Source: MED-G116 sp038107835
Lineage (GTDB): Bacteria > Pseudomonadota > Alphaproteobacteria > Puniceispirillales > Puniceispirillaceae
NCBI GenBank assembly: GCA_038107835.1
Contig: JAYNHH010000002.1
Coordinates: forward strand, 1-64,000
Direction: 5' to 3'
Length of the DNA stretch: 64,000 nucleotides
Part shown: positions 17,935 to 26,186 of the stretch, piece by piece
Numbering within the stretch: position 1 is the first letter of the stretch
Layout: each line of letters opens with the position of its first letter
Translations under genes and position numbers: made by a program
Notes under the pieces: model-generated
Database searches by the model: none
What the model was told of the DNA's origin: nothing
What the model saw: the letters and a program-made list of their open reading frames with translations, nothing else

Positions 17935-18645
17935 ATGCGCGAGATTGTTCTTGATACGGAAACAACGGGAATAAGCGCGGCTGATGGTCATCGCATCATC
18001 GAGATCGGGGCGCTGGAGCTGGTCAACCACACCCCCACCGGCAACAATCTACATCTCTATATCAACCCGGAGCGTGACATTGAGGACGGCGCCTTTGCCG
18101 TCCATGGAATCAGCCTGGAGTTTCTTGCTGACAAGCCTGTCTTTGCTGACATTGCCGAGCAATTCATGCAATTTGTCGGTGATGATCAGATGGTGATCCA
18201 TAATGCCAGTTTCGACATGGCCTTCATCAATGCAGAGCTTGCGCGCCTTGCATTGCCGGAATATCCGATGTCACGCGCTGTTGATACGCTGGCGATGGCG
18301 CGCAAGAAATTTCCGGGGGCGCAGGCCAATCTGAATGCGCTCTGTCGACGCTTTGAAATCGACAACAGCCATCGTGACCTGCATGGTGCGCTTGTTGATG
18401 CTGATCTGTTGACCGAGGTCTATATCGAATTGCTTGGTGGCCGCCAGCCAGATCTGTCACTAGATGACGCGCGGGCCGAACAACAGGGGCACCAGCCAGC
18501 CAGTGAAACCCCCCTCGACCAGTCAGGCTTCAGCATTCAACGTGATGCTGCCCAGTTTTCCAGACCCCATATGCCGACAGATGCTGAACTATCAGCGCAT
18601 GAGGATTTTCTGCAGAAAATCGAAGACCCAATCTGGAAACGATGA
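17935..18645 (+). CDS. dnaQ: DNA polymerase III epsilon subunit (3'-5' proofreading exonuclease)
   Basis: This DEDDh exonuclease proofreads for the replicative polymerase. The 236-residue protein has Exo I DTETTG (residues 7-12), Exo II in HNASFDMAFINAEL, and Exo III HRDLHGALVDADLL. A clamp-binding or polymerase-binding tail is plausible at the C-terminus. The ATG at 17935 is chosen: it directly precedes the conserved REIVLDTETTG and follows a purine-rich AAAGGGAGA box. coaE-dnaQ-secB order is the usual origin neighbourhood. Confidence 0.96.
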   Translation: MREIVLDTETTGISAADGHRIIEIGALELVNHTPTGNNLHLYINPERDIEDGAFAVHGISLEFLADKPVFADIAEQFMQFVGDDQMVIHNASFDMAFINAELARLALPEYPMSRAVDTLAMARKKFPGAQANLNALCRRFEIDNSHRDLHGALVDADLLTEVYIELLGGRQPDLSLDDARAEQQGHQPASETPLDQSGFSIQRDAAQFSRPHMPTDAELSAHEDFLQKIEDPIWKR

Positions 18646-18679
18646 GCGTGAGCCGGGCCGCCACCGCCTGATCAGCTGT

Positions 18680-19186
18680 CTATTGCTTGGTCTCTGACGC
18701 AGCTTCCTGCTGCTTTGCCAGATTATGCTGATAGACGGCAACGAAATCGACAGGCTGGATGTTCAGTGGCATGAAGCCCCCATCGCGTGTGACGTCGGAA
18801 ACGATGGCGCGGGCGAATGGAAACAACAGCCGTGGTGCCTCAATCATCACCATCGGATTGACGTCCTCAGCCGCACTACCCGGACAGGAAACGATGCCGG
18901 CATAGGTCAGATCGACAAGAAACAGCGCCTTGTCATCGGCTTTGGCCTTTGCGCCCAGATTGAGCAGAACCTCGAATTGTGCGTCGCCAAGTGGCCGCGC
19001 GCCGACATTCACCGTAATCTCGACATCGGGCTGGTTCGGTGAATCCATCAGGATTTCTGGGGCATTCGGATTCTCGAAGGAAAGATCCTTGATATATTGC
19101 GCATGGATAACGATCTGCCGGCTGGCCGTCGGCTCACCATTCTGCGTCGCCTCTGACGATTTGTCTTTCTTGTTGTTTTCACTCAT
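18680..19186 (-). CDS. secB: Protein-export chaperone SecB
   Basis: SecB is a tetrameric chaperone that keeps preproteins unfolded and hands them to SecA. The 168-residue protein has the family segments IVIHAQYIKDLSFENPNAP, VEITVNVGARPL and APRLLFPFARAIVSDVTRDGGFMPLNI in order. Its Asn/Lys-rich N-terminus is variable in the family. The ATG at 19186 (MSENNKK) is chosen over an upstream in-frame start at 19207. It faces dnaQ tail to tail. Confidence 0.96.
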   Translation of the reverse strand: MSENNKKDKSSEATQNGEPTASRQIVIHAQYIKDLSFENPNAPEILMDSPNQPDVEITVNVGARPLGDAQFEVLLNLGAKAKADDKALFLVDLTYAGIVSCPGSAAEDVNPMVMIEAPRLLFPFARAIVSDVTRDGGFMPLNIQPVDFVAVYQHNLAKQQEAASETKQ

Positions 19187-19294
19187 TTGACGGCCTCCTT
19201 GGGGCACCAGAACCTAAGTGCCAGCGACATAGCATGGATCGAGCTTTTGCGGCAAGCACACAGCGACCCTCTGCGCCGATGCCTGGCTTGATGA

Positions 19295-19810
19295 CTACTT
19301 TGCCCGGGGCAGGCTGTCGGGGTCTTCTGTTTTCTCCTCTGCCTCACCTTCAATGATGGTGTCATCATCTCTTTGTTGACCGGACCATTGTGGGCTGGCA
19401 CCCCCACCGTGAAAGCTGGCACCACCGGTTCCCGCAAAGCTGCGAAACCGTGCGTTCCTGAGAAGCCGGCTCATGATCGCAAGGCCAACGACCGTCCGCA
19501 GCCCGGGAACAAACAGCAACAGACCAAGCCCGTCCGTGACATAACCGGGTATCAGCATCAAAATGCCACCGATGAGCAGAGACAGGCTCTCAGCCACCGC
19601 AGCAAGAGGTGCCTCACCACGTGTGACCTGCTGTCTGAGGTTGGCCATCACATTTGCCGCCTGGCTTCGCAGCAGCCACAGCCCCACGACCGCAGTCAGA
19701 AACACGCCAATGAAAGTCAGAAGGCCGCCAATTTCACCGCCAATGATGATGAATGCCGTGACCTCTGCCCACCCCCAGAGGATGACAACGATTAAAATGA
19801 GCAGGCCCAT
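19295..19810 (-). CDS. fxsA: FxsA-family membrane protein
   Basis: This 171-residue protein has several hydrophobic spans and the FxsA segments EVTAFIIIGGEIG, LTFIGVFLTAVVG and LMLIPGYVTDGLGLLLFVPGLR. E. coli FxsA is an inner-membrane protein whose excess relieves phage T7 exclusion; its normal role is unclear. The C-terminus is acidic and cytoplasmic in appearance. The gene lies upstream of secB on the same strand with a 108-base gap and is divergent from the Tim44-like gene. Confidence 0.88.
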   Translation of the reverse strand: MGLLILIVVILWGWAEVTAFIIIGGEIGGLLTFIGVFLTAVVGLWLLRSQAANVMANLRQQVTRGEAPLAAVAESLSLLIGGILMLIPGYVTDGLGLLLFVPGLRTVVGLAIMSRLLRNARFRSFAGTGGASFHGGGASPQWSGQQRDDDTIIEGEAEEKTEDPDSLPRAK

Positions 19811-19962
19811 CGGCTTTCCTCTCTGTTGATTTCGTCAGATATGGGTTGTGTATGATGGCATGGTGTTGATTTAAATAGGCCGGATGCCCGTCTTGTGCTA
19901 GATATTGGGGCAAACAATAACCATATGCAAATAAACCAACATGCTTGATGCAGGGGAATAAC

Positions 19963-20598
19963 GTGCCGTTTATTGATATTCTCATTTTCGCGGTGATCGC
20001 GGTGTTGCTGGTCCTCAGACTCCGGTCGGTTCTTGGACAGAAAACGGGCTATGAGGATCCGGGCCGTGGCAAGGAAACGGCTGAGAGATTTGAACAGCAG
20101 CCAATACCGATCCGGCCCGATGTGAAGGTGGAGGCCAATGATGGCCATGGCATGGACGCGCTGCGTCGTGCCGATCCCTCTTTTTCCGAAGCACAGTTTC
20201 TGGACGGGGCAAAGGCCGCGTTTGGCATGATCCTCTCCGCCTATGCCGAGGGCGATCTGGCCCAGCTCAAGCGCTTGCTCTCCTATGATCTGCTGCAGAG
20301 CTTTACCCAATCCATCCAGCAGCGTGTGAGCGATCGTGAAGCACTGGCGATCAAGATCGAGGACATATCGCATGTCAGCATTCTGAACGCGCAGGTCTTT
20401 GACAATATCGCGTCAATCACGGTGGATTTTCATTCCGTCCAGACACGCACGATCACCGATGAGGGTGGCAATGTGATTGAGGATGAGGGAACCGGAAAGC
20501 TGGAGCTTGTTGACATCTGGACTTTTGAGCGCGATTTGACGCTGGCTGATCCCAACTGGAAACTGGCCGAAACCGAAAGTCCAGAGGATGAGGCCTAG
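19963..20598 (+). CDS. Tim44-like domain protein
   Basis: The protein (about 211 residues) has one N-terminal membrane helix (FIDILIFAVIAVLLVLRL). The Tim44-like C-terminal domain follows: FLDGAKAAFGMILSAYAEGDLAQLKRLLS, then VDIWTFERDL near the end. In Caulobacter the homologue TimA is an inner-membrane protein linked to translocation or membrane assembly. Three starts are possible: TTG 19945, ATG 19948 and GTG 19963. I favour GTG because AGGGGA lies six bases before it. The gene normally preceding Smr, mltA, is missing here. Confidence 0.88.
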   Translation: MPFIDILIFAVIAVLLVLRLRSVLGQKTGYEDPGRGKETAERFEQQPIPIRPDVKVEANDGHGMDALRRADPSFSEAQFLDGAKAAFGMILSAYAEGDLAQLKRLLSYDLLQSFTQSIQQRVSDREALAIKIEDISHVSILNAQVFDNIASITVDFHSVQTRTITDEGGNVIEDEGTGKLELVDIWTFERDLTLADPNWKLAETESPEDEA

Positions 20599-20619
20599 CC
20601 GTCGGGATGCGGAACAACC

Positions 20620-21186
20620 ATGCGCAAAAAGGATCATGGCAAGTCTGAGGATGACGACCGGCTCTGGGAGACTGTTACCGGCCAGATCAATCCGCTGAAA
20701 TCCGTCCGCTATTCGGGCGCGATGGAAAAAGTTCCGGCCACCCGCACCCCCCCCTCACCGCGCAAGATCACAGGCAGGACTGTGGCGTCAGCGACGGGCA
20801 AAAGCCCGTCACCCCCTGCAAAAGCCACGCCGATTGACCTGCGTGAGGGCGACCATGCCGGTCTCGACAGGACAACAAGACGAAAACTTTCCAGAGGCAA
20901 TCTGCCGGTCGAGGCAAGACTTGACCTGCATGGCCACAATGCGCAGCAGGCTGAGACAAGACTGCGCGCCTTCATTCAGCAATCTGCGAGCCTTGGCCAT
21001 CGCTGTGTCCTTGTGATCACTGGCAAGGGCGTTCGCGGCGAGGGTGTCCTGCGCCGCCATGTGCCGTTTTGGCTGAAACAGCCGCCACTTGGTGGCGTTG
21101 TTCTGGCCATTTCGGACGCCACACCAAAGGATGGTGGCGCTGGTGCCATCTATGTCATGCTGCGCCGCACACGGCTCTCAAAATGA
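20620..21186 (+). CDS. Smr-domain protein
   Basis: This 188-residue protein has a basic, proline-rich N-terminal half and a C-terminal Smr domain. The domain is recognised by LDLHGHNAQQAETRLRAFI (around residues 106-124), the LVITGKG segment and a final GAGAIYVMLRR. Smr domains are nucleic-acid-binding and sometimes endonucleolytic, related to the C-terminus of MutS2. The precise substrate is unknown. The stop overlaps the next gene's ATG (ATGA), so it is translated together with the small HTH regulator. Confidence 0.9.
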   Translation: MRKKDHGKSEDDDRLWETVTGQINPLKSVRYSGAMEKVPATRTPPSPRKITGRTVASATGKSPSPPAKATPIDLREGDHAGLDRTTRRKLSRGNLPVEARLDLHGHNAQQAETRLRAFIQQSASLGHRCVLVITGKGVRGEGVLRRHVPFWLKQPPLGGVVLAISDATPKDGGAGAIYVMLRRTRLSK

Positions 21187-21569
21187 CACCTTTTGGCCTG
21201 AAAATGCAGGCGCTGCGTGAGGAACGGGGATTAACCCAGCAACAGCAGGCAGATTACCTCGGAGTGTCAAAGGCGTATATCTCGGCTCTTGAGACCGGGT
21301 CACGCGGCCGCCCTTCCGGTCCTTTTGTTGATCAGATATGTGCCTGGCTTGGCCTGATCTGGGATGACGCCGAGGCCTTGCAGGCGCTGGCGGCGATGTC
21401 CCATCCAAAACCGACAATCGATGCCAGAAAATGTAGTGCCGATGCGGTGTACCTGGCGAATTTGCTCGCCCAGAACATTCACCGCCTTGATGCTGGCCAG
21501 TGCAAAGAGGTGAGCGCAATGGTTGAACACCAGCTGCAGTCAGAGAAATCTGCGGACATGCCCGGGTAA
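21183..21569 (+). CDS. XRE-type helix-turn-helix regulator
   Basis: This 128-residue protein has a Cro/C1-type domain at residues 5-65 (LREERGLTQQQQADYLGVSKAYISALETG). A helical tail contains a single Cys, in DARKCSAD. It is probably a DNA-binding regulator, with the target unknown. The ATG overlaps the Smr stop. In other alphaproteobacteria an HTH gene also follows the Smr gene, so this is a conserved but uncharacterised pair. Confidence 0.87.
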   Translation: MTPFGLKMQALREERGLTQQQQADYLGVSKAYISALETGSRGRPSGPFVDQICAWLGLIWDDAEALQALAAMSHPKPTIDARKCSADAVYLANLLAQNIHRLDAGQCKEVSAMVEHQLQSEKSADMPG

Positions 21570-21642
21570 AGAAATGACAGACAGATCTTTTTCCGATATC
21601 TGATCATGTGATAGAAACTGGGACAGTGCAGCCCCCGGGGAG

Positions 21643-22197
21643 ATGAGGATTATGTCGCCAGAAATAATGAAGGGTCATGTTCCCAAACTCTCGATCGAAT
21701 CGGTCGAGCGGCTGTCGACCGGCGATTTGCATGAATTATGTGACGCGGCGGAAGCGGCGATCATGTCCGGCGGTGGTTTTGGCTGGCTGTCGCCACCGCC
21801 GAAATCTGTCATGGAGGATTACTGGCGCGGTGTTCTGATGATCCCGGAACGTCACCTCATCGTGGCGCGTCTGGACAAGGTTATTGCTGGCAGTTGCCAG
21901 ATCCTGCGGCCACCCCGCAATAATGAGGCGCAGGCCTTCACCTGCCAGCTGACGACTTTCTTCATTGCGCCCTGGGCACGGGGTCATGGCCTTGCCCAGA
22001 TGATCGTGGCCGAATCCGAGGCGCTCGCCAAGTCTGAGGGTTTTTCGATGATCAATCTTGATGTCCGGTCAACGCAGGATCGAGCCATCCAGTCTTTCGA
22101 GGCGCGTGGTTTCACCCGCTATGCCACCAATGATTTCTATGCGCGGGTCGATGGCGATTTTGTTCCCGGTTTCTATTACCGCAAGGAGTTGAAGTAA
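21643..22197 (+). CDS. GNAT-family N-acetyltransferase
   Basis: This 184-residue protein has the acetyl-CoA-binding core (LTTFFIAPWARGHGLAQMIVAESEALAKSEGF, with R-G-H-G-L-A in the pyrophosphate loop). The typical later strand NLDVRSTQDRAIQSFEARGF follows. The substrate is not predictable. Two starts are close: ATG 21643 and ATG 21652. The upstream GGGGAG abuts the first, so the second may be used. The stop TAA overlaps the HIT gene ATG by one base, so the two are coupled. Confidence 0.85.
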   Translation: MRIMSPEIMKGHVPKLSIESVERLSTGDLHELCDAAEAAIMSGGGFGWLSPPPKSVMEDYWRGVLMIPERHLIVARLDKVIAGSCQILRPPRNNEAQAFTCQLTTFFIAPWARGHGLAQMIVAESEALAKSEGFSMINLDVRSTQDRAIQSFEARGFTRYATNDFYARVDGDFVPGFYYRKELK

Positions 22198-22559
22198 TGT
22201 CCTATGATCCGTCGAATATCTTTGCGCGTATCCTGCGCGGTGAACTGCCCTGCAAAAAGATCGCCGAGGATCAACACACGCTGGCCTTCGAGGATATCAA
22301 TCCACAGGCGCCCGTTCACATTCTGGTAATCCCTAAGGGTAGCTATGTTGACTGGTCTGATTTCACCCGCAACGCCTCCGATGTGGAGCAGAGCGCCTTT
22401 GTGAAAATGATTGGTCATGTTGCCAGTCTGGCGGGCATCACCGATAGCGGTTATCGGGTCATTTCCAACAGTGGCAATGATGGCCATCAGGAAGTGCCTC
22501 ATCTGCACATGCATGTTCTGGGCGGCGCCGCAATCGGCCCGATGGTCAGCCGGAGCTGA
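22197..22559 (+). CDS. HIT-family nucleotide hydrolase/transferase
   Basis: This 120-residue HIT protein begins DPSNIFARILRGELPCKKIAED and carries the triad HLHMHVLGG near residue 102. It is closest to the HINT group, which hydrolyses purine nucleoside phosphoramidates such as AMP-lysine. It overlaps the GNAT stop by one base. The following 98 bases are AT-rich, with CCCTGC and GCAGGG as a weak inverted repeat but no clear terminator. Confidence 0.92.
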   Translation: MSYDPSNIFARILRGELPCKKIAEDQHTLAFEDINPQAPVHILVIPKGSYVDWSDFTRNASDVEQSAFVKMIGHVASLAGITDSGYRVISNSGNDGHQEVPHLHMHVLGGAAIGPMVSRS

Positions 22560-22657
22560 ATTGTAACATATTGAAAATGCTAATATTCTAATATACTTGC
22601 AACTTCACCGATCCCTGCCCATCATGGCACCCTGATCGCAGGGAGTCTGATGAAAAA

Positions 22658-24166
22658 TTGCATTCACGAATAGGCACAGTTGCATTTCGTGGCATTGAAA
22701 CCATTGATGTTGAGGTTCAGGTTCATATTACAAATGGTTTGCCATCAATGGCCATTGTTGGCCTTGCTGACAAATCCGTCGCCGAATCCAAGGAACGGGT
22801 AAGGGCGGCGCTTTCCTCGCTTGGATTGGCGCTTCCCTCCAAAAGGATAGCCATCAATCTGTCACCTGCCGATGTCCTGAAGGAAGGCGCACATTTTGAT
22901 TTGCCAATCGCGGTGGCGCTGCTCGTGGCGATGGGTGTGCTGCCCGAGGATAGCGTCCAGGATTGCCTGATTCTCGGTGAGCTGTCGCTGAATGGTTCCC
23001 TGCAACCGGTGTCTGGTGTCCTGTCTGCTGCCCTTGCCGCCTCGGCAAGTGACCGCCGGTTGATCTGTCCAGCGGCCTGTGGCGGTGAGGCCGCCTGGGC
23101 TGGCACGATTGACGTGATTGCACCAAATGATCTGACGTCGCTGCTCAACCATCTTCGCGGCGCGCAGATTCTCAGCCCGCCCCGTCCGCATGTTGAGCCC
23201 GATCAGACCACGCCGCTTGATATGGCGGACCTGAAAGGACAGGAGACTGCCCGTCGTGCGCTCGAGATTGCCGCGGCTGGTCGCCATAATCTATTGATGA
23301 TCGGCCCGCCAGGTGCTGGCAAATCCATGCTGGCAGCGCGCCTTCCCGGTCTTCTGCCAGCGCTTGATGCAAGAGAAGCGCTTGAGGTGACGATGCTGCA
23401 TTCGGTCGCCGGTCAACTGAGTGCGGGTGGTCTGATCCAGCAGCGCCCCTTTCGTGAACCACATCATTCAGCGTCCATGGCGGCGCTGGTCGGTGGCGGC
23501 GCACGGGCCAAGCCCGGCGAAATCTCGCTGGCCCATAATGGGGTTCTGTTTCTCGATGAACTCGCGGAATTCTCCAGACCGGTGCTTGATGCTTTGCGGC
23601 AACCGCTGGAAAAAGGACAGGTGGTGGTGGCCCGGGCCAATCATCATGTGACCTATCCGGCAAGGTTTCAGCTTGTCGCCGCAATGAATCCCTGCCGGTG
23701 TGGCTATATGGGCGACCCTGCCCGTGCCTGCAGCCGCGCCCCCCAATGTGGGCGAAATTACAGCGCCCGGATCTCTGGCCCGATGATGGACAGGTTTGAC
23801 ATAATCATCGAGGTGCCAGAGGTAAGTGGCCAGCTTCTGTTTTCGACCAAGCCGGCCGAAGCCTCATCCACCATTGCCGCACGCATCGCAAAGGCCGCAG
23901 ATTTTGCCAAAAGCCATGATGGCCTGATGGACGATATCGGGGAAAATGACCCGTCTGACATGACCCAGGATTTTGGCAAATGCCTGTCGGCGGACGCTGC
24001 GGAGCTGTTGCGACTCGCAGTGGAAAAACGACAGCTCTCAGCCAGGGGCTTTTACAAGGTGATCCGCGTGGCGCGGACAATTGCCAATCTTGGCCAATCG
24101 AAACAGGTGGGGCGCGAAGAAGTGGCTGAGGCACCTGCCTATCGCATGATGCCATTGCTGGCGTAG
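22658..24166 (+). CDS. comM: YifB/ComM-family Mg-chelatase-like AAA+ ATPase
   Basis: ComM-type helicases promote branch migration during natural transformation; YifB homologues are found widely in non-competent bacteria. The 502-residue protein has an N-terminal Lon-like domain, a P-loop GPPGAGKS at about residues 216-223, DELAEFSR as Walker B, and a C-terminal helical domain. A Cys cluster (CRCGYMGDPARACSRAPQC) is present. The frame starts at TTG 22658. A well-placed ATG at 22650 is out of frame and stops after seven codons. The 3' end overlaps the convergent gshB by 28 bases. Confidence 0.93.
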   Translation: MHSRIGTVAFRGIETIDVEVQVHITNGLPSMAIVGLADKSVAESKERVRAALSSLGLALPSKRIAINLSPADVLKEGAHFDLPIAVALLVAMGVLPEDSVQDCLILGELSLNGSLQPVSGVLSAALAASASDRRLICPAACGGEAAWAGTIDVIAPNDLTSLLNHLRGAQILSPPRPHVEPDQTTPLDMADLKGQETARRALEIAAAGRHNLLMIGPPGAGKSMLAARLPGLLPALDAREALEVTMLHSVAGQLSAGGLIQQRPFREPHHSASMAALVGGGARAKPGEISLAHNGVLFLDELAEFSRPVLDALRQPLEKGQVVVARANHHVTYPARFQLVAAMNPCRCGYMGDPARACSRAPQCGRNYSARISGPMMDRFDIIIEVPEVSGQLLFSTKPAEASSTIAARIAKAADFAKSHDGLMDDIGENDPSDMTQDFGKCLSADAAELLRLAVEKRQLSARGFYKVIRVARTIANLGQSKQVGREEVAEAPAYRMMPLLA

Positions 24167-25107
24167 GCGCCCCGGTTTCTCTCGATGGCGTCCCAGGTCA
24201 GACTGGCGATATTCAACCCGGAGAGGGAGGCTATCTCGCGAATGCCCGTGGGTGAGGTGACATTGATCTCGGTCAGATAATCACCAATGATGTCGATGCC
24301 GACAAACAGCAGACCCCGCCGGCGCAGCTCAGGACCGATTGCTGTACAGATTTCAAGGTCACGTGCTGTCAATGTTGTTGCACCGGCACTGCCGCCAACA
24401 TGGAAATTTGACCGGGCCTCTCCTTCTTCAGGTATTCGATTGACAGCGCCCACTGCCTCGCCATCGACCAGAATAACCCGCTTGTCGCCTTGCCGGACCG
24501 CCGGGATATAGGCCTGAACCATCACCGGTTCGCGCGATTGCGTAAAGAACATCTCAAGAAGTGAGTTCAGATTCTGGTCATCGGGTGTCAGCCGGAAAAC
24601 GCCAGCACCACCATTGCCAAAAAGCGGTTTGACAATGATGTCCTGATGCCGCTTGCGAAAATCAGCGATGGCGGCAGGGTTGCGACTGATCAGCGTTGCT
24701 GGCATCAGCTCGGGATAGAGGGTGACCAGAAGTTTTTCCGGTGCATTGCGCACTTCCGCCGGGTTGTTCACCACCATGGTCGAGGCTGGCAGCATCTCAA
24801 GAATATGGGTCGCGGTGATATAGGCCATGTCGAAAGGCGGGTCCTGACGCATCAGGATGACGTCAAAATCGGTCAATGAACGCTGTTCCATCGGGCCGGC
24901 ATCGAAATGATTGCCAATTTCATCCCGGAGAGTGAGGCTGTGACCGGTTGCCTGAACCTCACCCTCGGCAAGCGACAGCATGTCAGGGGTGTAGCACCAT
25001 AGCTGATGTCCACGCTGTTGCGCCTCGAGGCCGAGTGCAAAGCTGGAATCGCCGCGAATGTCGATTGCGGCAACGGGGTCCATCTGAATGGCAACGGACA
25101 GGCTCAT
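24139..25107 (-). CDS. gshB: Glutathione synthetase
   Basis: GshB joins glycine to gamma-glutamylcysteine using ATP. The 322-residue protein has the family N-terminus (VAIQMDPVAAIDIRGDSSFALGLEA) and the ATP-grasp loop KPLFGNGGAGVFRL. RVILVDGEAVGAVNRIP and the terminal NVTSPTGIREI follow. Length is standard. It overlaps comM tail to tail and lies five bases downstream of the BON lipoprotein gene. Confidence 0.96.
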   Translation of the reverse strand: MSLSVAIQMDPVAAIDIRGDSSFALGLEAQQRGHQLWCYTPDMLSLAEGEVQATGHSLTLRDEIGNHFDAGPMEQRSLTDFDVILMRQDPPFDMAYITATHILEMLPASTMVVNNPAEVRNAPEKLLVTLYPELMPATLISRNPAAIADFRKRHQDIIVKPLFGNGGAGVFRLTPDDQNLNSLLEMFFTQSREPVMVQAYIPAVRQGDKRVILVDGEAVGAVNRIPEEGEARSNFHVGGSAGATTLTARDLEICTAIGPELRRRGLLFVGIDIIGDYLTEINVTSPTGIREIASLSGLNIASLTWDAIERNRGAYASNGIMR

Positions 25108-25112
25108 CCGGT

Positions 25113-25718
25113 CTAGTCGCGCTTGTCAGCTTCAATGATGATGTAATTTACAACCTGCTGCGCAAAGCGGAGCTCCTGCGCATGCGCAACCACCCTGTTC
25201 ATTTCAGTGGCATCGGTGGCAACGCCAGAGAGATAGACGGTGCCGTTGACAACATCAATGCTGTAATTGAGTGAGGAGATGTCATTGTCTGCAATCAGCT
25301 TGCCGCGAAGCTGGGCGCTTGCGGCAAGGTCCTTTGCCACATCCTTGATGGAGGATTTGTCGGTCACCTGTATTTCATTGACGACCTCACGAACGCCTTT
25401 GATTTCCCATGCGAGCCTGGTCGCAAGGACTTTTTCCTCAGGTGTTTTTACCTTGCCAGTCAACAGCACCGCGCCATCATTCACGGTAACATCAACAACC
25501 GTGGACAGGCTGGCATCGGTCTGGATGAATTTGTCATGCAGCTTGGTGAAAATCACCCCGTCTGAAACCGATGTTGAAATCCCTTTCTCGGTGGTCGATG
25601 CGGCAACGGCTGCACTGCCAACACCAATGACTGCACCGGCGCATCCCGACAAAGCAAAGCTGGCAAGCAACAACAGAACAGGGAAAAGAGGAACGGCGTT
25701 TCGGCTGGGGTTGTTCAT
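25113..25718 (-). CDS. BON-domain lipoprotein (DolP/YraP-like)
   Basis: This 201-residue protein has lipobox LSGC after a long hydrophobic signal, then two BON domains (about residues 50-120 and 125-195). Repeated V-N-D-G-A/T-V-x-L-x-G motifs are visible. E. coli DolP is an outer-membrane lipoprotein with two BON domains that supports envelope integrity. As in E. coli, the gene sits near yraN, rsmI and lpoA, which supports the link. The ATG at 25718 is chosen because it starts directly before the signal; an in-frame extension to 25799 lacks signal character. Confidence 0.88.
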   Translation of the reverse strand: MNNPSRNAVPLFPVLLLLASFALSGCAGAVIGVGSAAVAASTTEKGISTSVSDGVIFTKLHDKFIQTDASLSTVVDVTVNDGAVLLTGKVKTPEEKVLATRLAWEIKGVREVVNEIQVTDKSSIKDVAKDLAASAQLRGKLIADNDISSLNYSIDVVNGTVYLSGVATDATEMNRVVAHAQELRFAQQVVNYIIIEADKRD

Positions 25719-25802
25719 GGGGTGATTCCTGACCGACAGTGAATTTGTCTCTAATCTGCCGTTTTGCGAATCACCGGTCAAGCGCTTTGCAACAACCACG
25801 GA

Positions 25803-26177
25803 TCAGTCGCCATCAAACCACGCATTTTTGATGTGGTGCCACCATTTTGGCCATGCTGCAGGGTCTGTCTGCAGGAGAATGACGTCAAACCGCCAATCAA
25901 ATCTGCGTGAGATTTGACGGCTGCTCACAAACAGCGCCGCTGCACGCGAAATGCGACGCTTCTGTTTTGCGGTCAGGCCATACCACTGCGCCTGGCTGTG
26001 CCGGTATTTCACCTCGACAAAGACCAGCGTTGATCCACGACAGGCAACAATATCCAGCTCACCGGCGCTGCAGCGCCAGCGTCGTGCAAGAATGCGGTAA
26101 CCCGAGAGTCTCAAAACAAAAGCAGCAAAAGTTTCGGCTATCCGCCCGGACAGTTCAGCAGCTTTGCGGCTGGGCAC
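25803..26177 (-). CDS. yraN: UPF0102 / YraN-family nuclease-like protein
   Basis: This 124-residue protein carries the family signature GELDIVACRGSTLVFVEVKYR, an endonuclease-like core with conserved E-D and E-x-K residues. The fold is restriction-endonuclease-like. A role in DNA processing is suspected but unproven. The gene sits between rsmI (10 bases upstream) and the BON lipoprotein gene, the same grouping as in E. coli. Confidence 0.93.
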   Translation of the reverse strand: MPSRKAAELSGRIAETFAAFVLRLSGYRILARRWRCSAGELDIVACRGSTLVFVEVKYRHSQAQWYGLTAKQKRRISRAAALFVSSRQISRRFDWRFDVILLQTDPAAWPKWWHHIKNAWFDGD

Positions 26178-26186
26178 AGATCTTTC

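Noticed and set aside
17222..17965. Antisense frame (247 codons) over coaE
   Set aside because: coaE is intact with its P-loop and overlaps maf as ATGA; the antisense frame has no family features.
22605..22646. Possible terminator after the HIT gene
   Set aside because: CCCTGC and GCAGGG are separated by a long loop and no T-tract follows.
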